Assembly: GCF_034313845.1 (NCBI RefSeq)
Contig: NZ_JAVIWN010000004.1
Reading direction: 5' to 3' (one strand)
From: Actimicrobium sp034313845
GTDB taxonomy: Bacteria; Pseudomonadota; Gammaproteobacteria; Burkholderiales; Burkholderiaceae_D
Length of the DNA: 64,000 nt
Positions 26,284 through 35,420 of this stretch are shown here, piece after piece; within the stretch, counting starts at the first letter, position 1; each line of letters starts with the position of its first letter. The notes under the pieces were generated by a model. It did not search any database and was not told the origin of the DNA. It saw only the letters and a program-made list of their open reading frames with translations. Position numbers and translations under genes: made by a program.

Positions 26284-28020
26284 TTAGTCCGTCAACTGCT
26301 GCAGCAAATACAGCTTCTGGTAAATCCCGTCCTCAATCGCCATCAGCTCGTCGTGCGTGCCCTGCTCGTCGATGCGGCCATGGTTGAGCACGATGATGCG
26401 GTCGGCATCGCGGATGGTCGACAATCGGTGGGCAATCGCGATCAGCGTGACACTGCCGCGCAACTCGTCGAGCGCGGCTTGCACCACTTGCTCGGTTTCG
26501 CTGTCGATATGCGAGGTAGCTTCGTCCAGAAACAGGATGCGCGGCTGGCCCGCCAGCGCGCGCGCGACGGCGATCAGTTGCTTCTGCCCGGTCGACAGAC
26601 GCGCCCCGCCTTCACCGAGCGACGTGTCGTAACCCGCTTCGAGGGCGAGGATGAAATCGTGTGCCTTGGCAGCGCGGGCTGCGGTTTCGATCTCGGCCTG
26701 ACTGTAGCCGCGACCCATGTCGATGTTTTCACGCGCGCTGGCAGCCAGCAGAAATGGCTCTTGCGGGACCAGCCCGACGTCAGCCCGGAATGCCTCGTCG
26801 CCGATTGCCCCCAATGGAATCCGGTCGATGGCGATGCTGCCCTTTTGCGCGGTATAAAAACGCAGCAGCAAACTGAGCAGTGTCGATTTGCCGCTGCCGG
26901 TGTGACCTACCACGCCATAAAACGCACCGGCCGGCACATCCAGAGTGAGATCGTGCAGCACGTCCTGACCCGGCACATAGCCAAAACGCACGTTGCGAAT
27001 CGAGACCGCTCCGGCACTGATGCGCTCATTGCTCTTGCTCGCGACAACCTTGTGTTCATTGAGTAGCGTATTGACCCGCGCGGCTGCCACGACCGATTGC
27101 TGCAACTGGCTGAACTGCAGCGTGATCTGGATCAGCGGATCGACCACGCGGGCGATGTAACTGACGAACGCATACAGCACGCCGACTTCGAGCCCGCTGA
27201 ACTGGCGCTGGCCAAAACTGTAAATCACGCCGACCAGCAACAACACATTGAGCAGGTCCAGCGCCGGACGCAGCAGCCACGCATTGGCCCGCAGTTCGGC
27301 CACGCGGGCGTGATATTGCAATTGATTGGTGGCGCGGAATCGGTCACCAAAACGCAGCGCCGCATTGCTTGCTTGCAGCACCGGCATGCCGCCGATTGAC
27401 TCGGCCACCTGCGCATTGATTTCGCTGCGCAGTTCGCGTGCACGCATCACGGCTGGCGCGCTGCTGCGCTGGTAAAACCAGACAATCACGATCACCGCCG
27501 GGAACAGCATCAGCACCACCAGCATCAGTCGCCAGTCGAGCCAGGCCATTGCCAGCATCGCGCCGGTCAGCACGATGCTGCTGTCAAGGATCACGAACAG
27601 CACCTGGATGTACAGGTTCTTGACGGCCTCGGTATCGTTGGTCACGCGGCTGACCAGCTGGCCGGTAATGGCCTTGTCGAAAAACGCCATCGGCAGGCGC
27701 AGCACATGACCATAGACCGATTCGCGCAAGCGTCGCACCGACCGCATCGCCAGTCCCGACAAGCGCGTCAGCTGGAAATAACGGACGACGCTGGCGACCC
27801 AGCCGGTGACCAGAATGCCGACCAGCAGCGCAATCATGCGCGGCCAGTCCAGCTGATGCGGCAGCAAGTGATTGTCGATCAGCGACTTGCCCAGCAGCGG
27901 GCCGATCACTTCGAGGCCGGCGGCCAGCACCAGCCAGGCGGTACCGATGAACAGGTGACGCCGGTCCGGCGCGGCCGAGGTGCGCAACAGCGCAATGGCT
28001 TGACGGGTTTCAGAGCGCAT
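26284..28020 (-). CDS. ABC exporter half, MdlB-like (consensus ATP site)
   Basis: A 578-residue half-transporter: six-helix exporter domain (residues about 20-310) and ATPase domain. Walker A GHTGSGKS, signature LSTGQKQL, Walker B LFLDEATSHID with the catalytic Glu present, and an H-loop (IAHRLST). The start at 28020 overlaps the partner gene's stop by 11 nt; a longer reading from 28158 would lie inside that gene. Pairs with the next protein as a heterodimer of the MdlAB type. Substrate unknown; drugs, lipids or peptides are all known for this branch. Confidence 0.9.
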   Translation of the reverse strand: MRSETRQAIALLRTSAAPDRRHLFIGTAWLVLAAGLEVIGPLLGKSLIDNHLLPHQLDWPRMIALLVGILVTGWVASVVRYFQLTRLSGLAMRSVRRLRESVYGHVLRLPMAFFDKAITGQLVSRVTNDTEAVKNLYIQVLFVILDSSIVLTGAMLAMAWLDWRLMLVVLMLFPAVIVIVWFYQRSSAPAVMRARELRSEINAQVAESIGGMPVLQASNAALRFGDRFRATNQLQYHARVAELRANAWLLRPALDLLNVLLLVGVIYSFGQRQFSGLEVGVLYAFVSYIARVVDPLIQITLQFSQLQQSVVAAARVNTLLNEHKVVASKSNERISAGAVSIRNVRFGYVPGQDVLHDLTLDVPAGAFYGVVGHTGSGKSTLLSLLLRFYTAQKGSIAIDRIPLGAIGDEAFRADVGLVPQEPFLLAASARENIDMGRGYSQAEIETAARAAKAHDFILALEAGYDTSLGEGGARLSTGQKQLIAVARALAGQPRILFLDEATSHIDSETEQVVQAALDELRGSVTLIAIAHRLSTIRDADRIIVLNHGRIDEQGTHDELMAIEDGIYQKLYLLQQLTD

Positions 28021-29752
28021 CGAGACTGGCCTCCAGTTGCTGGTAACGCCATTGACTGGCGTACCAGCCATCGCCATCGAGCAATTGCTGATGGCTGCCG
28101 CGTTCGGTGATGCGACCTTCGCGCAGGACCACAATCTGGTCGGCGTCGGCCACGGCACTGAGCCGGTGGCTGGCGATGATCACGGTGCGGCCGTTGCGGG
28201 CAACCCGCAAGTGTTGCAGGATGCTCGCTTCGGTGCCGGTGTCGACGGCCGACAAGGCATCGTCGAGCAGCAACAGCGGACTGTCGGCCAGCAGCGCACG
28301 GGCGATCGCGACCCGTTGGCGCTGGCCGCCGGACAGGGTCACGCCGCGCTCGCCCACAGCGGTTTCGTAACCTTGCGCGAAACGCAGGATATCGTCATGC
28401 ACAGCTGCCAGCCCCGCAGCGTGTTCGACTTCGGCACGGCTGGCATCGGGGCGCGCCAGTGCGATGTTGTCGGCAATTGATGAGGAAAACAAAAACGATT
28501 CCTGCGGTACCCAGCTAATTGCATTGCGCAGGGTTTCGAGCGCATACGCATCCAGCGCCTGCGCGCCCCACACCACGTTGCCATGCAGCGGCCGGAACTG
28601 GCGCAGCAAGATGCGCAGCAGGGTTGACTTGCCGGCACCGGTCGGGCCGACCAGACCGAGCGTCTGGCCAGGTTCGAGTTGCAGCGAAATATCCTGCAAG
28701 GCCAGCGCGCCTTGTCCCGGATAGGAAAAGTCGATCTTGTCGAGTGTCAGCAAACCGGGTTCGAAACGGGTCACCGCGCCGTTGTCGTCGACCGACAGCG
28801 GCAAGGCCAGTATCGGCGCGAGCCGCTCCCAGCCGGCCCGACCGCGCTCGATCAGCGACAAGACCCAGCCGGCGGCAAACATCGGCCAGATCAGCTGGCC
28901 CAGATACATCGAGAAGCTGGTCAGTCCACCGATGGTCAGTGCGTTATTCCACACCAGATAACCGCCCAGCGACAGCGTCAGCACGCCGGCGGTCGACAAG
29001 GTGATACCGACCGCCGGTTCGTAGGCGGCTTCCCAGCGTTGCGCGCGCAGATTGGCGGCCGCGGCGTGTTCGGCCAGTTCGGCAAAATGCACTGCGCTGC
29101 GCTGCTCCAGCCCGAGCGCACGCAAGGTGCGCACGCCGGCCAGGGTTTCCTGCACGTGGTCATTGAGATCACTGAAGCGTTTGAGGGAATCGGTCGAGGC
29201 GAGGTGGATCTGATTCGAGATGCGCCAGAACGCAAACGCCATGAACGGAAATGGCACCAGTGCAATGAGCGTCAGACGCCAGTCGACGCCGATCAGCATC
29301 ATCGCCAGCACCATCAGCAACGTCAGCGAGCCATCGAAACCGGCCAGCATCGCTTCGCCGGCAGCCATCTCGACGGCATCGATATCATTGGTGGCCAGCG
29401 CCATCAGGTCGCCGGTACGCTGCTTCTGGTAAAACGCCGGCCCTTGCAGCGCCAGCCGGGCATACAGCCGGGTGCGCAGTTCAACACCGAACTGATAAGC
29501 CGCCTTGAACAATTGCAGCCGCCAGCCGACCCGCAGAAAGTAAATCGCCACACCGATCGCCACCAGTACCGCCAGTTCCTGCAGCAACGCCGCGCCACCC
29601 AACTGCCCGGCGACCAGCGCATCGATGATATGACCGACCTTGCGCGGCACCCAGACCGTCAGCAGCGCCACCGCAGCCAGCATCGCACCGGCGGCGATAT
29701 ACGACTGCCAGTGGCTGCGCACGAAGGTGCCGATGAGTCGGGACAAGGTCAT
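28010..29752 (-). CDS. ABC exporter half, MdlA-like (degenerate ATP site)
   Basis: A 580-residue half-transporter with an exporter membrane domain (residues about 1-300) and an ATPase domain. Walker A GPTGAGKS, signature LSGGQRQR and H-loop ASHRLSA are intact. The Walker B reads LLLLDDALSAVD: the usual catalytic Glu after the Asp is replaced by Asp. The partner protein retains Glu. This asymmetry is known in heterodimeric exporters, including E. coli MdlA. The ATG is preceded by AAAGG. First of the two overlapping genes. Confidence 0.9.
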   Translation of the reverse strand: MTLSRLIGTFVRSHWQSYIAAGAMLAAVALLTVWVPRKVGHIIDALVAGQLGGAALLQELAVLVAIGVAIYFLRVGWRLQLFKAAYQFGVELRTRLYARLALQGPAFYQKQRTGDLMALATNDIDAVEMAAGEAMLAGFDGSLTLLMVLAMMLIGVDWRLTLIALVPFPFMAFAFWRISNQIHLASTDSLKRFSDLNDHVQETLAGVRTLRALGLEQRSAVHFAELAEHAAAANLRAQRWEAAYEPAVGITLSTAGVLTLSLGGYLVWNNALTIGGLTSFSMYLGQLIWPMFAAGWVLSLIERGRAGWERLAPILALPLSVDDNGAVTRFEPGLLTLDKIDFSYPGQGALALQDISLQLEPGQTLGLVGPTGAGKSTLLRILLRQFRPLHGNVVWGAQALDAYALETLRNAISWVPQESFLFSSSIADNIALARPDASRAEVEHAAGLAAVHDDILRFAQGYETAVGERGVTLSGGQRQRVAIARALLADSPLLLLDDALSAVDTGTEASILQHLRVARNGRTVIIASHRLSAVADADQIVVLREGRITERGSHQQLLDGDGWYASQWRYQQLEASLDAL

Positions 29753-30094
29753 TCGAACTGCCTTTGCAAGGGATGGCTGGAAAGTGGATACGGCGGGCCG
29801 GCGGATCGCGTCGGGGGGCGCATTTTACCGCATGTTGGTGGATCGGATTGACGGCTGATTGGCGGCTGATAGACGGCGGCCTCTCTGCGGAAAGGGGTCC
29901 AACACAATGGCAACCAACCCGTAGCGATTCCTACGCAAGGATCAGACGCCGGTACAAAAGTGCTTATGAAGAACCCGGAATCTCGCCGCGAGTGTTGTGT
30001 GATGGACTAACCCGGCTATCCCGACAGTCAGGTAAATCGTAGCGTCGCAATCCTGCCAGCACCATCCAGATCAATGACTTGTTGAGTAGAGAAC
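29753..30094. other. intergenic region upstream of the exporter genes
   Basis: No convincing gene. It should contain the minus-strand promoter of the exporter operon near its left end. The remainder is unremarkable up to the palindrome array. Confidence 0.5.
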
Positions 30095-30195
30095 CGCATT
30101 TTTCCTACACGTCACCGCTGACGTGCGTAAAAAATGCGATTTTCTATGCACGTCATATTGGACATGCGTAGAAAATTGGGTTTTCTACACATGTC
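30095..30195. repeat. array of five alternating inverted repeats
   Basis: Five copies of a roughly 15-bp element, consensus TTTTCTAYGCAYGTC, lie head-to-tail in alternating orientation about every 20 bp: near 30101-30114 (+), 30119-30132 (-), 30140-30154 (+), 30160-30175 (-) and 30181-30195 (+). Neighbours pair into three overlapping hairpins; the first has extra arms CGCATTTTT / AAAAAATGCG. The last copy runs into the coding remnant of a Fic gene. No flanking transposase. Confidence 0.8.
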
Positions 30196-30394
30196 CAGCT
30201 CGAGGATTTGTTCACGCATCCCTATACAAAGATCGACTTTGTGCAGCGGGATTTACAGGCTTCACGGACGACGGCCACCAAGTATCTGGAGGCACTGACA
30301 GCCGACGGATTCCTGCAAAAGAAGACCATCGGACGTGGCAACTTATTACGTCAATACGGGGTTAAGTACTATTCTTGCGAGCGGTGTCAGGTGA
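30187..30394 (+). pseudogene. C-terminal remnant of a Fic family protein
   Basis: The translation from about 30187 gives LFTHPYTKIDFVQRDL, SRTTATKYLEAL and GFLQKKTIGRGN, the winged-helix C terminus of a large Fic AMP-transferase family. After GRGN a single extra T at about 30343 shifts the frame; removing it continues YYVNTGLSTILASGVR and a stop at 30394, exactly the expected family ending. The Fic domain itself is absent; only a stop-interrupted frame and the palindromes lie upstream. A truncated and frameshifted relic. Confidence 0.82.
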
Positions 30395-30546
30395 CTAGCC
30401 GCATCATTTTTCTTAAAGAAATTCACAAATAACCAGTTGCTGCGTACCGGCTGCGACGCTACGCCTCGGCAACCCCGCCCCGGCACGCCTGCGACCTGCG
30501 GCGACCCTGCTGGAAAATCAGGCTGAAGTGATGTCCGACTGCTCCT

Positions 30547-30756
30547 GATGCCATCTGCCAGCAACTGTTCATTACCGAAGCGGTAATCGCTTTTGTAGCG
30601 CGCCATCAACGGCCGTGAGAAGCGGTCGAGCGCCTGGTCATAACCGGCGCGGGCAGAGGGCGTGTGGGTAATCGTCGCGGAAATCGGCAGGATGTATGGT
30701 GCCGGCACGGCGTTATCGCGGCGCAGGATGTCATTGACGAGGAAACGTGAAATCCG
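30547..30756 (-). pseudogene. internal remnant of a second, different Fic family gene
   Basis: On the minus strand RISRFLVNDILRRD, PAPYILPISATITHTPS, GYDQALDRFSRPLM and YRFGNEQLLADG match the part of another Fic family immediately after its HPFxxGNGR motif. The catalytic motif is missing on one side, and beyond ADGI the similarity stops. This subfamily has ILPISATI, whereas the plus-strand relic belongs to the HPYTKI subfamily, so these are two genes, not one inverted. Confidence 0.72.
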
Positions 30757-30884
30757 GCATTTAAAACCAATGAAATTATTCATATTTCGTTTACAACGAA
30801 TATATTTCTTGTAAATTACCACGCCAAACAAATAAAACGTTTATTTTTAACCTCGCTCTTGCTCCCATACAAGCACCATCCAGC

Positions 30885-31595
30885 TCATCGCGCCAAAAAC
30901 TGCAAGTCGCCATACCAGGCCGTCGCCTGTTCACCGGTATTGTCGGTATCCGTCGCCAGCGCCACGACGACCACGTCCGGTGCTTCTTCGCCATAGGCCG
31001 CGAGAAAATCTGCCGCCACGTCGCGTGTTTCAGTGACCCACTGACCGGCCTTGTCGCTTCCACTTTCAACGACCAGCATACGGGCGCGGTCGGTGTAGGT
31101 ATTGTTTTGCCAGGTGCCGATCGGCTGGCGGTTATCCCACAGGTAGTTGATGGCGGCAGTCGGGATTTTCATGCCGTACAGGGCTTCGCCGATTTTCAGT
31201 TTGGCGCGGGTGGCGAAAGAGAGTTTCTCGACCGGGTAGTCGAACAGCACGTAGATCCGACCGGCGTAATCATCGCCGGATTTTTTGGTCATATCGGCAC
31301 CCTTGACCGGTGCTGCGATCTTCCAGCGCCAGCGTAAGAGCGGCGTTTTTTTCAGATCGATCCGTACCGTGTGCGCCATGATCGACATCGATTGCACCGA
31401 CTCGGCCTTGAGTACGGTCTGTCCGTCGTCACGCACCAGCGTGTAAATGGTGTCCGGCACTTTGGCCGCCGGCTTGATCACACTCCAGCCGGTTACCGCT
31501 GCGCCGGGTTGCATCTGCGAGAACGCTGGAATATCCACTGCCTGCACGCCAGCGGAGACCAGCAGCAACAGCAGACTGCAGGAGATTTTTTTCAT
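30885..31595 (-). CDS. DUF3047 exported protein
   Basis: A 236-residue protein with a Sec signal (residues 1-19, ending VQA). It matches DUF3047: RWRWKI near the middle of the first half, GDDYAGRIYVLFD, NYLWDNRQPIGTW, RMLVVESG and AYGEEAPDVVVVALATDTDNTGE. DUF3047 proteins have a jelly-roll-like fold by prediction and no known activity. Probably periplasmic. It lies 11 bp downstream of the DnaQ/GIY-YIG gene on the same strand, so the two may share a transcript. Confidence 0.85.
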   Translation of the reverse strand: MKKISCSLLLLLVSAGVQAVDIPAFSQMQPGAAVTGWSVIKPAAKVPDTIYTLVRDDGQTVLKAESVQSMSIMAHTVRIDLKKTPLLRWRWKIAAPVKGADMTKKSGDDYAGRIYVLFDYPVEKLSFATRAKLKIGEALYGMKIPTAAINYLWDNRQPIGTWQNNTYTDRARMLVVESGSDKAGQWVTETRDVAADFLAAYGEEAPDVVVVALATDTDNTGEQATAWYGDLQFLAR

Positions 31596-31606
31596 CAGGA
31601 AATGCC

Positions 31607-32995
31607 TCAGTAAAGTGGGAGGATACGGTCCGGCATGGCCGACAGTTTTTTATGTAGTAGCTGATAGACGTCGCGATCAAAACGTGGCTGGCCTTGTTCG
31701 GTCAACTGGCGCGCTTCAGCTTCACACGTGGCCGTGCCCAGATAGCTCCAGTTATCGATGACATGCAGCGCCGCTTCTTCGCGAATACCGATCGGCCCGG
31801 CATAGGGCCACGGTTTCATGCGGCTGGTTTCGAGTGCCATGCGCAAGCGCGCGGTGTGCGACGCGAGGCTTTCGCGCGCACAGCACGCGCCCTTGCACTG
31901 CGCGACCTGGCTGGCAAAACACGGCTTACCGGCAGCGACTTTTTCCAGTCCGAGCAAAACCCGGCAAAGCTGGTGTGCGGTAGCAAGTGCCGTCAGGGCG
32001 GTCGTAGCTTTGCGGTGGGTGGCAAACGGGCCGAACAGCTCTGCCTCGTCGGCGGCTTGCATCTCGTCGGTCTTCACCAGCGTCAACTGCGATTGCGCAT
32101 CCAGACGCCAGAGGCACGCGGCGTCAGACCGACGCAATTGGCGGTTATGCGAGGGTGACATTTGCTTGATCAGCATCGCTTCCTTGAGCAATGCCCCCAG
32201 CTCGCCAGCGGTTTCGACCCATTCGATACGCCGGATTTGCTGCGACAGTTCCAGCTCCTTGGCCGAATGATGATCCCCACTGAAATGCGACAACACGCGA
32301 CGGCGCAAGTTGTTGGCCTTGCCGACATACAGCGGCAACGCCCCTTCGCCATAAAACAGGTAGACGCCGTGCGTGGAAGGCAAGTCATCGACCATCGCAG
32401 CATCCAGATTGGAGGGCAAATTCGGCCGCGCAGTGAGTTCCTTGACGGCGGCATTGATCACCGCATGCGGCAAAGTGGCATGGATGGTTTCCCAGAATTG
32501 CCAGATCAGCTGGGCGTCACCAAGTGCGCGATGACGTTCCGTCACCTGCAACTGATGGCGCTCGGCCAGCGTGTCGAGATTGTGTTTGACGAATTCGGGA
32601 TAGAGCTTGCGGGAGAGCTTGACGGTGCACAACACGGTCGGTCGGAAGTCGATACCGACTCGCTTGAATTCATTCTTTAAAAAGCCATGATCGAAGCGCG
32701 CATTGTGGGCCAGAAAAATCCGCCCTTCCAGACGCTTGTGGATCTCGACCGCGAGCTCGTCAAAGCCCGGTGCATTGGCCACCATCGCATTCGAAATCCC
32801 GGTCAGGCCTTCGATGAATTCAGGGATAGACCGATGCGGATTGACCAGACTGCTCCAGTGCCGCACGCCCTCCTCATCGACTTCAACGATGCCGACTTCG
32901 GTAATGCGATCAGTGACCGCCGTCGCACCAGTGGTTTCGAGGTCGACGAAGGCAAGGCGGGGGTGGGCCGGGTTGTAGGCCGGATTGTGGGCCAT
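31607..32995 (-). CDS. DnaQ-type exonuclease fused to a GIY-YIG (UvrC/Cho-like) nuclease domain
   Basis: A 462-residue two-domain nuclease. Residues about 12-175 are a DEDDh 3'-5' exonuclease: D18 and E20 (VDLETTG), HNARFDHGFL, and HRALGDA. Residues about 205-290 are a GIY-YIG endonuclease domain (GVYLFYGEG, LYVGKANNLRRRV). A Cys-bearing C-terminal segment follows (CARESL, PCFASQVAQCKGACC). This layout occurs in proteobacteria as a Cho-like repair protein. Roles in repair of bulky adducts are plausible. The SOS-regulated imuA starts divergently 222 bp away, though the LexA box is oriented to that gene. Confidence 0.9.
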   Translation of the reverse strand: MAHNPAYNPAHPRLAFVDLETTGATAVTDRITEVGIVEVDEEGVRHWSSLVNPHRSIPEFIEGLTGISNAMVANAPGFDELAVEIHKRLEGRIFLAHNARFDHGFLKNEFKRVGIDFRPTVLCTVKLSRKLYPEFVKHNLDTLAERHQLQVTERHRALGDAQLIWQFWETIHATLPHAVINAAVKELTARPNLPSNLDAAMVDDLPSTHGVYLFYGEGALPLYVGKANNLRRRVLSHFSGDHHSAKELELSQQIRRIEWVETAGELGALLKEAMLIKQMSPSHNRQLRRSDAACLWRLDAQSQLTLVKTDEMQAADEAELFGPFATHRKATTALTALATAHQLCRVLLGLEKVAAGKPCFASQVAQCKGACCARESLASHTARLRMALETSRMKPWPYAGPIGIREEAALHVIDNWSYLGTATCEAEARQLTEQGQPRFDRDVYQLLHKKLSAMPDRILPLY

Positions 32996-33120
32996 TAGGA
33001 AAGTCTTTCACTGAAGCAGCTATAGGCGGGACATCGAGGCGGCGGAGACCAGGCGGAAAAATCCTCGCCAGAGTAGCGGTTCACGCAGCGAGGCTCAAGA
33101 ATTATTTATCGAAAAACGAC

Positions 33121-33167
33121 TTGACGGGGAGTACCCGGAATCACATATACTGTGCATCCATACAGTG
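33121..33167 (+). promoter_or_regulatory. SOS promoter with LexA box for imuA-imuB
   Basis: TACTGT (33148-33153), eight bases, then ACAGTG: a near-consensus LexA operator CTGT-N8-ACAG (33150-33165). A TATACT -10-like hexamer (33146-33151) overlaps it and TTGACG at 33121 could be the -35, although the 19-bp spacing is long. LexA bound here would block RNA polymerase. imuA begins 51 bp further on. Confidence 0.85.
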
Positions 33168-33217
33168 TTTTAACGACACCCGGAAAATTCACCCGACTCA
33201 TCATAACGGAGATTCCC

Positions 33218-34015
33218 ATGCTCGCATCCACCACCCGCTTTGCCACCCCTGCCGTCGCCAACGCCTTGCTGGCAACGATGCCGGACACTGTCTGGCGTGG
33301 CAACCAGATGGGATCGCAACGGGCGGTGGTAACTCCGTCCGGATTCCGGGCACTGGATCGCGAGTTGCCCAATGGCGGCTGGCCGGCGTCGGTCCTGATC
33401 GAGTTACTGCTGGCACAACCGGGTATTGGTGAATTGCGGTTGCTGGCACCACTGATTGCGTCACTCACCCAGGCTAAAAAAACCGTGATTCTGATGGCGC
33501 CGCCGCATATTCCGTTTGCTGCTGCGCTGGCGGAACTGGGTATCGACCTCACCCACATCCTGCTGGTGGAAGCCGAAAAGCCGGCTGATCGTATCTGGGC
33601 CATCGAACAGGCGCTCAAAAGTGCCAGTTTCGGTGCCTTGTTGTGCTGGTTGCCTCAATGCCGCGCAGACCATTTGCGCCGACTGCAACTGGCCGCCGGG
33701 GCAGGCGAAGGCTTGACCTTCGTATTTCGACCGGCTGCAGCGCAACACGAGTCCTCACCGGCACCGCTGCGCATGGTGTGCCGGGCGGCCGCATCAGGCC
33801 AGTTGTCTGTGGAGGTCATCAAACGACGCGGCCCGGTTCATAGCCAGCCAGTGTTTCTGCCGCTGACAGTGCCGTCGGTACTGGATCAGCCGTTTGCCAA
33901 CCAGTCCCTAGCCGACATCCTTCCATTCACCTTACCGGTTACCCCACTCCATGCTGTGGATCGCCCTGCACTTCCCGCAACTGCCACTCGATACCGTACT
34001 GCGCTGCCGGCCTGA
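33218..34015 (+). CDS. imuA: ImuA, translesion synthesis accessory protein
   Basis: A 265-residue RecA-like (SulA/ImuA family) protein. Conserved features are the segment VVTPSGFRALDRELPNGGWPAS near residues 38-60 and the later LCWLPQCRADHLRRLQLAA. It is SOS-induced in this family and works with ImuB and DnaE2 in error-prone repair. The ATG at 33218 has CGGAGATTCCC upstream, and the LexA box lies just ahead. It overlaps imuB by 65 nt. Confidence 0.9.
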   Translation: MLASTTRFATPAVANALLATMPDTVWRGNQMGSQRAVVTPSGFRALDRELPNGGWPASVLIELLLAQPGIGELRLLAPLIASLTQAKKTVILMAPPHIPFAAALAELGIDLTHILLVEAEKPADRIWAIEQALKSASFGALLCWLPQCRADHLRRLQLAAGAGEGLTFVFRPAAAQHESSPAPLRMVCRAAASGQLSVEVIKRRGPVHSQPVFLPLTVPSVLDQPFANQSLADILPFTLPVTPLHAVDRPALPATATRYRTALPA

Positions 34016-35420
34016 GGCCGCGACCACGCCAGTCGTGGTGGTCGAACGTAAACGAGTTATTGGAGGGAGCCAATCCGCCACGGATTGCGGCATTACGCCG
34101 GGCATGTCGGAAGCCAATGCCTGGAGCATGAACGCTGCCTTGCTGACTTTCCCGCGGTCGCCGGCACAGGAGCTCGAAGCGTTGCACGAAGCAGCACTGT
34201 GGGCATTGCATTTCACGCCGCAAGTAGTGTTGCAGGATGCGGGTTTGCTGCTCGATATCACGGCCAGCTTGCGGCTATTTGGTGGATTCGACAACTTGTC
34301 GGCACAACTTGCCGGCGGCATCGATGATCTCGGTCTGACCACGCAAATGGCATGTGCATCGACCGCCAGTGCAGCATGGCTGGTGGCGCGCAGTCGCGGC
34401 GAGTGGAAAGACAAAACCCTCAGCGACCTGCTCGCGCCGGTGCCGTTGGCAGTACTGGTTTCGGCGCGACCACATCTTGATACGCTGCTTGGCATCGGTT
34501 GCCAAACGCTTGGCCAGTTGCGTCGTATGCCGCGTGCCGGAATTGCACGTCGCTTCGGCAATGGCCTGCTACGTGAAATCGATCGGGCTTACGGCGATGA
34601 AGCGGAGGTCCATGCCTGGTTCACTGCACCAGCCAGTTTTGACGTCCGACTGGAACTGCCGGCGCAAGTGAGCAATACCGATGCGTTGTTGTTTGCCGCA
34701 CGTCGGCTGCTGCTACAACTGACTGGCTGGCTCAATGCACACCAATCAGCCATCAACAGCATTACCTTATGGCTGCATCATGAAACAACCCGCCAACGCG
34801 ACCGTCGCAGCACGCCGGTTCACATCCAGCTCGCCAGCGCAAGTCGTGATCCGGCACATCTGACACTGCTGCTGAAAGAGCGCCTTGGACAAGTTGCGCT
34901 CAATGCGCCTGTGATCGAACTGTCGCTGGCAGCCGACCAGATCGTGCCGCTGGCCACACCCAATACCGAATTATTTCCGAGTGCCGCAACCCAAGCCGAA
35001 AGCATCGGCTTGCTAATTGAACGCCTGCAAAGCCGGCTCGGTATCGATGCTGTGCGCCAACTCTCACTGGTGGCCGATCACCGACCAGAAAAAAGTTATG
35101 CGTTGCTCCCGATACAATCGTTATTACCAACACCACGCAGTACTGGTACCAAAGTCACCGCACAAAAAAGAATGGTCCGTCCGACCTGGTTGCTGGCGCG
35201 ACCACTGGCGCTGATTACGCGCCAGCACAAACCTTTTTATCAAAGCCCGCTGACCTTGCTGGCGGGCCCGGAGCGGATCGAATCAGGCTGGTGGGACGAT
35301 GCGCTGGCCTTGCGTGATTACTTCATCGCCGAAAACGACAACCATGCGCTGTTATGGATTTTTCGCCAACGCGTCGGCAATGTCGAGAGCGGCTGGTTTC
35401 TGCATGGGTATTTCGGCTGA
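33951..35420 (+). CDS. imuB: ImuB, Y-family polymerase-like protein
   Basis: A 489-residue Y-family-like protein. The start LWIALHFPQLPLD replaces the usual acidic metal-binding palm motif, the known mark of catalytically inactive ImuB. Blocks for the palm and finger (RKRVIGGSQSA, GITPGMSEANAW, DAGLLLDITASLRLFGG) and the C-terminal part (RPTWLLARP, GPERIESGWWD) fit the family. ImuB bridges the beta clamp and DnaE2; a clamp-binding motif may lie in the mid-region. The dnaE2 gene usually found next is not present in the window. Confidence 0.92.
   Translation: MLWIALHFPQLPLDTVLRCRPEAATTPVVVVERKRVIGGSQSATDCGITPGMSEANAWSMNAALLTFPRSPAQELEALHEAALWALHFTPQVVLQDAGLLLDITASLRLFGGFDNLSAQLAGGIDDLGLTTQMACASTASAAWLVARSRGEWKDKTLSDLLAPVPLAVLVSARPHLDTLLGIGCQTLGQLRRMPRAGIARRFGNGLLREIDRAYGDEAEVHAWFTAPASFDVRLELPAQVSNTDALLFAARRLLLQLTGWLNAHQSAINSITLWLHHETTRQRDRRSTPVHIQLASASRDPAHLTLLLKERLGQVALNAPVIELSLAADQIVPLATPNTELFPSAATQAESIGLLIERLQSRLGIDAVRQLSLVADHRPEKSYALLPIQSLLPTPRSTGTKVTAQKRMVRPTWLLARPLALITRQHKPFYQSPLTLLAGPERIESGWWDDALALRDYFIAENDNHALLWIFRQRVGNVESGWFLHGYFG

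Noticed and set aside
30095..30195. CRISPR array
   Set aside because: Copies alternate in orientation, are only about 15 bp and have spacers of 4-8 bp; no cas genes.
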